Shown piece by piece: positions 33,073-38,150 of a stretch of DNA of 38,150 nucleotides. The position numbers and the translations under genes are program-made. Positions within the stretch are counted from its first letter, which is position 1. Every line of letters starts with the position of its first letter. Source of the DNA: Lentibacter sp. (GTDB lineage: Bacteria; Pseudomonadota; Alphaproteobacteria; Rhodobacterales; Rhodobacteraceae); NCBI GenBank assembly GCA_016744435.1, contig JADGEJ010000034.1, positions 1-38,150 on the forward strand, read 5' to 3'. The notes beneath the pieces are model-generated. The model ran no database searches, had not been told where the DNA came from, and saw only the letters and a program-made list of their open reading frames with translations.

Positions 33073-33987
33073 CTAGACCCTCGGTTTTGCAGAGTTTGAG
33101 GCAAACAACCCTTGGGGCCGCAGCAACAGGCTGACGATGACCAGCGTATAAAGGAAGGCATCTCGGAAGGGGCGCGCTTCGAGCGGAAGGAACCCCTGAA
33201 GGATCACTGATGCCGCACCAATAAGGAAGCCCGCAGCAACAGCACCCGGCAAGCTGCCCAACCCTCCGATGACCGTCGCAATAAAAGCAACCAGCATGAT
33301 TTGCCCGCCCATGCGAATGTCAGCAACGCCAGTCTGTGTGGCCATGATCATGGCAACGGCAGCGGCCAAGGCGCCAGACAAGGCAAAAGCGCCTGTGATC
33401 ACCACATTGGCCTTCACGCCCAGCAACCGCGCCATTGTGAAGTTCTCAGCAGCGGCGCGCATTTCTAGCCCAATTTTGGTCTTCTTCAGAAGCAGAGCCA
33501 ACGTCACCACGACAGCCAAAGTCGTCAGGATGACAATAATTTGCAGCAAGGGAACCGACGCTCCGACAATGGAGACCGGTGTGTTCAGCTCGGGCCAGAG
33601 GCTGATCGCCTTTGGGCGGCTGCCGTAAACGGCAAGCAGCGAGTTCTGAATCACAAACCCGAGTGCGAACGAAGAAATCATCATTGCAACAGGCGTGGCA
33701 TTGCGCATGTGCCGGAAGACAAAAAACTCAGACGCAACCGCAACCGCCGCACCGATCGAAAGAAGTATCGGGATCAGCACAATAGCGGGCGCTTTGCCCA
33801 GAAACATCACGGCCACGGCGTCGGTAGAAGGCACGATCAGCGCAAAAACGCAAAAGGCGATGTATTCGCCATGTGCGAAGTTCACGAGGTTCATCACCCC
33901 AAAAATCAGCGCAATGCCAAGGGCCGCCATGGCGTAGATGCCACCAAGGCTCATGGCGTCAAAGAAGAGCTGTGGAATTGCGTTCAT
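33073..33987 (-). CDS. Branched-chain amino acid-type ABC transporter permease (LivH-like)
   Basis: A 304-residue inner-membrane permease. GGIYAMAALGIALIFGVMNLVNFAHGEY at the N-terminus is the LivH signature (two overlapping parts: IYAMAALGIALIFG and MNLVNFAHGE). TKIGLEMRAAAENFTMARLLG is the cytoplasmic coupling loop, and FIATVIGGLGSLPGAVAAGFL follows. The C-terminal LLLRPQGLFAS is typical. Its ATG overlaps the stop of the livF-type gene by four bases. Confidence 0.92.
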   Translation of the reverse strand: MNAIPQLFFDAMSLGGIYAMAALGIALIFGVMNLVNFAHGEYIAFCVFALIVPSTDAVAVMFLGKAPAIVLIPILLSIGAAVAVASEFFVFRHMRNATPVAMMISSFALGFVIQNSLLAVYGSRPKAISLWPELNTPVSIVGASVPLLQIIVILTTLAVVVTLALLLKKTKIGLEMRAAAENFTMARLLGVKANVVITGAFALSGALAAAVAMIMATQTGVADIRMGGQIMLVAFIATVIGGLGSLPGAVAAGFLIGAASVILQGFLPLEARPFRDAFLYTLVIVSLLLRPQGLFASNSAKPRV

Positions 33988-34718
33988 GAGGATGCCTCAG
34001 CTTTATCTGTTCCAAAATAGGCTTCGTTGAGCACGTCGCTTTCTGCGAACTTCTTGGCGTCACCATCACCAACAACAGAACCGCCGCGCAGCAACACCAT
34101 GCGTCCGCCAACACGCGCAGCACGTGCAGAGCTTTGCTCAACAATAATCAGCGTCAGACCGCGGTCTTTCTGCAAATTTACGAGCGTTTCATAGACTTGA
34201 TCGACAATATTGGGGGCCAGCCCCAAAGATGGCTCATCCACCAGCATCAGCTTGGGGTTGGTCATCAGACCCCGCCCGATTGCCAACATCTGTTGCTGCC
34301 CGCCAGAAAGCGCGCCAGCATTGGCATGACGGCGCTCTCCCAAAATGGCAAAGTTTTCGTAGACTTCTTCGATGTCATTTTCGACAGCAGACTTGTCGCG
34401 CCGGATACCCGTGCCAACACGCAGGTTTTCCTCAACCGTCAATGTTCCAAAAATGTCGCGGCCCTCAGGCACCATTGTCAGGCCAAGCCGCGCAATCGCT
34501 TCGGGCGTGCGGCCTGTCAGCAAATCACCGTCCACTTCGATCCGGCCATGGGAGGTTGCAACAGCCCCGCAGATAGCCTTGAGCAATGATGACTTTCCAG
34601 CGCCGTTTGGCCCCGAGATGAACAGGCGCTCACCTTCCTCAATGGTCAGCGTCACATCCGTAAGGGCTGGGACTTTGCCGTAGCGAACCGCAACATCGTA
34701 AACACCAAGCTTAGACAT
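33984..34718 (-). CDS. Branched-chain amino acid-type ABC transporter ATP-binding protein (LivF-like)
   Basis: A 244-residue ATPase. Walker A is GPNGAGKSSL (about residue 36), the Q-loop region includes VPEGRDIFGTLTVEENL, the signature motif is LSGGQQQML, and Walker B is LMLVDEPSLGLAP. PEGR-x-IF-x-LTVEENL is characteristic of LivF rather than LivG. It follows livG with a one-base overlap and precedes livH with a four-base overlap, giving tight translational coupling. Confidence 0.93.
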   Translation of the reverse strand: MSKLGVYDVAVRYGKVPALTDVTLTIEEGERLFISGPNGAGKSSLLKAICGAVATSHGRIEVDGDLLTGRTPEAIARLGLTMVPEGRDIFGTLTVEENLRVGTGIRRDKSAVENDIEEVYENFAILGERRHANAGALSGGQQQMLAIGRGLMTNPKLMLVDEPSLGLAPNIVDQVYETLVNLQKDRGLTLIIVEQSSARAARVGGRMVLLRGGSVVGDGDAKKFAESDVLNEAYFGTDKAEASS

Positions 34719-35494
34719 TACGCGCCCTCCGTGTGTTCTGTATGTTCTGCGCCAAGGTAAGCATCACGCACAGCTTGGCTGCTAAGGATCGCGTCCTTGT
34801 CGCCTTCTTCGATGATCGTTCCCGCGTCCAAAACATAGACATGGTGAGAGACAGACAAGACCAGCCCGACATTATGCTCAATGAGCAAAACACCTGTGCC
34901 TAATTCTTCGGAAACGCGTTTGATGATGCTTGCCAGATCGCTGGCTTCCGCCTCGGACATGCCTGCGGCTGGTTCATCAAGTAATAAAAAGTCTGGGCTA
35001 AACATCAGCGCGCGGGCAATGCCAACGCGCCGTTCATCCGTATAGGGCAGCCCCGCCGCCGGCAGTTCCGCCAAGTGAGATGAGCCCATCCACGCAAGCA
35101 GGCGCATGGCCTCAGTCTCAGATGCCCGGCGCGAATGGCCAAGGCCAACACCCGTAACGGCCAGATTATCTAGCACATCAAGTCCGGTAAACAAACGCCC
35201 GGCCTGAAACGTTCGGGCAATACCAGCACGGCGCAAAGCATGCGGCGACCAGTCTCCGACACTCGTGCCGTTCAGTTTTACAGTCCCCGTTGTGGGGGCC
35301 TGAAAACCGGTCAGCACATTAACCATCGTGGTTTTTCCCGCGCCATTCGGCCCGATCAGCCCATGCACGGCACCCGGCGTGATAGTCAGTGTAACATCCG
35401 TCAGGGCCTTGAACCCGCCGAACGCCACTGTCACCCCGGAGGCCGCAAGGGAGAGAGCTGATGTGTTTGATGTCTGGCTCACTGGTGTTCCCAA
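34718..35494 (-). CDS. Branched-chain amino acid-type ABC transporter ATP-binding protein (LivG-like)
   Basis: A 258-residue ATPase. Walker A is GPNGAGKTTM, followed by VLTGFQAPTTGTV and IARTFQAGRLFTGLDVLDNL (the LivG-type Q-loop). The signature region departs from the usual LSGGQ: the sequence reads LPYTDERRVGIARAL, so the canonical LSGGxQ is replaced by LPYTDER, a variant seen in some LivG proteins. Walker B is FLLLDEPAAGMS. It forms the ATPase pair with the LivF-like protein. It starts six bases after the hyuA stop, tying the transporter to the hydrolase. Confidence 0.9.
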   Translation of the reverse strand: MGTPVSQTSNTSALSLAASGVTVAFGGFKALTDVTLTITPGAVHGLIGPNGAGKTTMVNVLTGFQAPTTGTVKLNGTSVGDWSPHALRRAGIARTFQAGRLFTGLDVLDNLAVTGVGLGHSRRASETEAMRLLAWMGSSHLAELPAAGLPYTDERRVGIARALMFSPDFLLLDEPAAGMSEAEASDLASIIKRVSEELGTGVLLIEHNVGLVLSVSHHVYVLDAGTIIEEGDKDAILSSQAVRDAYLGAEHTEHTEGA

Positions 35495-35500
35495 CGCCCC

Positions 35501-37585
35501 TTAGCTGGCTGCATCAGACGTCAGAACATAGACGCCACTTTCATGCAGGTTGACGGTCCACTCCGGCTCAACAACGATGGTCGTTGTGACCTCTTCGATC
35601 ACGGCAGGGCCTTTAAGCGTGTCCCCTGCCCCCATTTTTCCGCCGTCATAGACAGGCGTGTCCTTGGTGGCACCATCCTTGGAGAACACCATCGGGCGGC
35701 TGCCCTTGAGCGCGCTTTCGGCGCCGCTTCCAGCCGCGATTGTCATGCGATCAGGCTTGTCAACGTGGCCGGCAATCGTGCTCTCGACGTTCACAACCTC
35801 GATCGCGCTGCTCGGCTCGTCGTAAGTGTAGAGTTCTTTGTGACGGGCGTGGAAGGCGTCTTTGAGGTCTTGCAAACGCTCTTCCGTGACCTCGAAAGGC
35901 TCGATCTCGACAGTACATTCGTGAACCTGACCGACATAACGCATGTCTAGGCTCCGCCTGATCGATATCTTGTCTTCGGCAAAGCCATCGCCTGCCAAAT
36001 CTTCGCGGCCATTGGTTTCCAGACCGCTGAACAACGTGTCGAGCTTGGCCGCAGCCTCCGCGCCTTCAACGCGGATCGGTGCGGGCGCCATATAGTTGTA
36101 CTTTACGTCAGAGATAATCTGGCCATAGGCACAAAGACCCGACGCCAACTTGGAAATCAGAACCTTGCTGATCCCCATCTCACGGGCCAAGGCCGTGATA
36201 TGCGCACCGGTCGCACCGCCAGCCCCCATCAAGACAAAATCACGCGGATCATAACCACGTTCAACCGAAACGCGACGGATCGCATTCACCATGTTGTTGT
36301 TCACGATGGTGAACATGCCATGCGCGGCCTGCTCAACGGTGATCCCGAGAGGATCCGCCAACTTGCCTTTGATTGCAGAGCGCGCTTTGTCAGCATCCAG
36401 CGGCAGACGTCCGCCCACCAAGCCATCAGCGTTCAGATACCCCATGACAAGGTTCGCATCCGTGGTTGTCGGGTTTTCACCACCTTGGCTATAACAAGCT
36501 GGGCCTGGCTCTGAGCCCGCAGACTGCGGCCCCATCTGGATCAGCCCCATAGAGTCGATCCAGCCGATCGAGCCACCGCCGGCGCCAAGTGTCTCTACCT
36601 GAATCATCGGGATACCGATGCGGTAGCGCAAGAAGTCGATGTTCTTGTTGACGTTCGCATGACCGTCACGGGTGAGTGTGATGTCAAAGCTGGTGCCACC
36701 CATGTCGCAAGTGATGATGTTCTTGTCACCCCAAGGGGCAGCCACATCAAGCGCGGCTTGCGGCGCAGAGGCGGGACCAGAGTTGATCGCGTAAACCGAC
36801 TGGTCGCTGACAACCTTGCCCAAGGCCAAACCACCGTTCGACTGGAAATAACGGACCGGGTTTTTTGAGCCCAAGTCACGGAAGTAAGCGTCGATGCCTT
36901 CGACGTAACGCTGAAGGATAGGCGCGAGATAGGCGTTCACAATCGCCGTGGATGTCCGCGTATATTCCCGCACTTGCGGGTACAAAACCGAGCCAACCGT
37001 GAGGCGCACATCCGGCATCATTTCACGCACGATCTCGGCGGCGCGCATCTCGTGCTCCTGATGCAGGACTGACCAGACAAAGCTGATCGCAACGCTTTCA
37101 ACGCCCTCAGCGATGAAATAACGGCACGCCTCGCGCACGTCTTCTTCAACCATCGGCGTTTTGACATCACCTGTGGAGATCACACGCTCTGTTACGGGGC
37201 GGCGCAGGTGGCGCGGCACCAGCATTGTCGCGGGTGGGTAGTCGGGATCATAGCGATAACCGTCTTCCTTGTGACCCAAACGAATCTCGATTGAATCCTC
37301 ATGGCCGCGTGTCGCTATCAAGCCCGTTTTGGCGCCCGTGTGGGTGATCAAGGCGTTCAAGCCAACGGTCGTACCGTTGATGCAAAGGTCTGAGTTTGAA
37401 ACGATTTTCTCCGCCGTAAGGCCCGTTTCTTCCGTGATCAGCGCCAGACCGTTTTTGATGGCCTTGGTGGGTTCTGTAGGCGTCGAAAGCACCTTGAAAA
37501 TCTGCAAACTGCCTGACTTGTCTGCCAGAATGAAGTCGGTGAATGTGCCGCCGGCATCAATGCCCAGACGATATTGAGTACGCAT
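35501..37585 (-). CDS. hyuA: Hydantoinase/oxoprolinase family protein, subunit A
   Basis: A 694-residue subunit of an ATP-dependent amidohydrolase or carboxylase (families of hydantoinase A, 5-oxoprolinase, acetone/acetophenone carboxylase and caprolactamase). It has the actin-like ATPase fold: YRLGIDAGGTFTDFIL at the N-terminus, INGTTVGLNALI, NSGPASAPQAAL, IITCDMGGTSFDI (second phosphate motif), ETLGAGGGSIGWID, GSEPGPACYSQGG and TTTDANLVMGYL. These enzymes phosphorylate a ring amide, or a carboxylate or enolate, to drive cleavage or carboxylation. The B subunit gene lies 23 bases upstream on the same strand. The substrate cannot be read from sequence; a lactam, hydantoin or N-methylhydantoin is plausible. 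Confidence 0.9.
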   Translation of the reverse strand: MRTQYRLGIDAGGTFTDFILADKSGSLQIFKVLSTPTEPTKAIKNGLALITEETGLTAEKIVSNSDLCINGTTVGLNALITHTGAKTGLIATRGHEDSIEIRLGHKEDGYRYDPDYPPATMLVPRHLRRPVTERVISTGDVKTPMVEEDVREACRYFIAEGVESVAISFVWSVLHQEHEMRAAEIVREMMPDVRLTVGSVLYPQVREYTRTSTAIVNAYLAPILQRYVEGIDAYFRDLGSKNPVRYFQSNGGLALGKVVSDQSVYAINSGPASAPQAALDVAAPWGDKNIITCDMGGTSFDITLTRDGHANVNKNIDFLRYRIGIPMIQVETLGAGGGSIGWIDSMGLIQMGPQSAGSEPGPACYSQGGENPTTTDANLVMGYLNADGLVGGRLPLDADKARSAIKGKLADPLGITVEQAAHGMFTIVNNNMVNAIRRVSVERGYDPRDFVLMGAGGATGAHITALAREMGISKVLISKLASGLCAYGQIISDVKYNYMAPAPIRVEGAEAAAKLDTLFSGLETNGREDLAGDGFAEDKISIRRSLDMRYVGQVHECTVEIEPFEVTEERLQDLKDAFHARHKELYTYDEPSSAIEVVNVESTIAGHVDKPDRMTIAAGSGAESALKGSRPMVFSKDGATKDTPVYDGGKMGAGDTLKGPAVIEEVTTTIVVEPEWTVNLHESGVYVLTSDAAS

Positions 37586-37608
37586 AGTTCTGTCCTTTTT
37601 GTCTGAGC

Positions 37609-38150
37609 TTAAGCTGCGCGGGTCTTGGCAGTGGCTGCTTCGTCAATGGCAAGTGTTTCGGGGTCTGCAATGATCACACCGTAATCAAGCTTGGCACCTT
37701 CGATGCTGACCAGCCCGTTGCGGATGTCATCAACAACTTTCAGCGGATCACGCTCGAACGGGTTGCCGAAACCACCACCACCGGGGTTCATATTGGCCGC
37801 GATCTCACCGGGCTTGATTGTCTCAATGACATTTTCCTTGATAATTTCAGTGCTGCCATTTCGGGTGATCTCTAGGCGACCAACTTTCTTCTCGACCATG
37901 GCCGATTTTGCACCAGCCGCCCCCATCGCCGGAATGCGGCGGCCTTCGCCAAAGGTGATCATGGTCATATCAGAGTCCAGCGGCTCCACAGCCCAGCGCG
38001 TGCCAGACCCGCCACGGTGTTTGCCCGCGCCGCCACTGTCTTCCATCAGACCATACTCGTGGATGATGATCGGGTAGGAATGCTCCAGCATTTCGATATC
38101 ACCAGAGGTCAACGCACCAAAACAGCACTCCGGGCCGCAAGCGTGCCACC
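37609..38150 (-). CDS. hyuB: Hydantoinase/oxoprolinase family protein, subunit B (C-terminal part)
   Basis: The reading frame is open to the window edge, so the gene is cut at its 5' side; about 180 C-terminal residues are visible. Family segments include CGPECCFGALTSGDIEM, YPIIIHEYGLMEDSGGAGKHRGG (as YPIIIHEYG and GGAGKHRGGSGTRW), and NPGGGGFGNPFERDP, the diagnostic glycine-rich end of HyuB proteins. A TTG at 38112 is inside the gene and is not the start. HyuB forms a complex with HyuA. With hyuA and the liv genes it makes a continuous co-directional run on the minus strand. Confidence 0.92.
   Translation of the reverse strand, partial: WHACGPECCFGALTSGDIEMLEHSYPIIIHEYGLMEDSGGAGKHRGGSGTRWAVEPLDSDMTMITFGEGRRIPAMGAAGAKSAMVEKKVGRLEITRNGSTEIIKENVIETIKPGEIAANMNPGGGGFGNPFERDPLKVVDDIRNGLVSIEGAKLDYGVIIADPETLAIDEAATAKTRAA

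Overview
The window reads as chromosomal DNA of an alphaproteobacterium, most likely a marine member of the Roseobacter group (Rhodobacterales). Protein sequence style, the lysC-ptsP neighbourhood, a CIRCE-controlled groESL pair and a GC-rich intergenic repeat of the kind common in Rhodobacterales all point that way. The assignment comes from recognition, not from a search. Coding density is very high, no gene-free stretch exceeds about 270 bases, and no rRNA, tRNA, CRISPR array or intact mobile element was seen.

Layout. (1) 1-7.7 kb is mostly housekeeping: the lysC 3' end, ptsP (EI-Ntr), an EcsC-family protein, a GNAT acetyltransferase divergent from a flavin reductase, an MFS transporter and metG. 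(2) 7.8-12.8 kb is a homoprotocatechuate (3,4-dihydroxyphenylacetate) meta-cleavage operon, hpaF-hpaE-hpaD-cupin-hpaG-hpaH. A near-perfect palindrome overlaps its predicted promoter. (3) 12.8-17.9 kb is a mosaic of single genes: an orphan phnM with an exported alpha/beta hydrolase, a Nudix hydrolase, a DMT transporter, a glyoxalase-related protein, a second GNAT and an unrecognised AT-richer gene. (4) 17.9-20.1 kb is groESL with a perfect CIRCE element. (5) 20.2-20.9 kb holds a small membrane protein, tandem repeats and a decayed IS200/IS605 transposase.

(6) 20.9-26.8 kb is a catabolic module built around a divergent promoter. One side has an XRE-cupin regulator and a class III CoA-transferase. 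The other has a gabT/davT-like aminotransferase, glutaryl-CoA dehydrogenase and an aldehyde dehydrogenase. Together they can be drawn as 5-aminovalerate -> glutarate semialdehyde -> glutarate -> glutaryl-CoA -> crotonyl-CoA. A perfect 11-bp inverted repeat lies in the divergent promoter.

(7) 26.9-38.15 kb, all on the minus strand, contains two adjacent transcription units. The upstream one runs hyuB (cut by the window edge)-hyuA-livG-livF-livH-livM-livK and ends in a clear intrinsic terminator. The second, with its own operator-rich promoter, encodes an acyl-CoA ligase, a nitronate-monooxygenase-like flavoenzyme and a Rieske oxygenase. The substrate is unknown. A transporter with an ATP-dependent amide or lactam hydrolase, next to a 5-aminovalerate/glutarate module, suggests uptake and opening of a cyclic amide or related N-heterocycle. 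That link is inference and is the most interesting hypothesis in the window.
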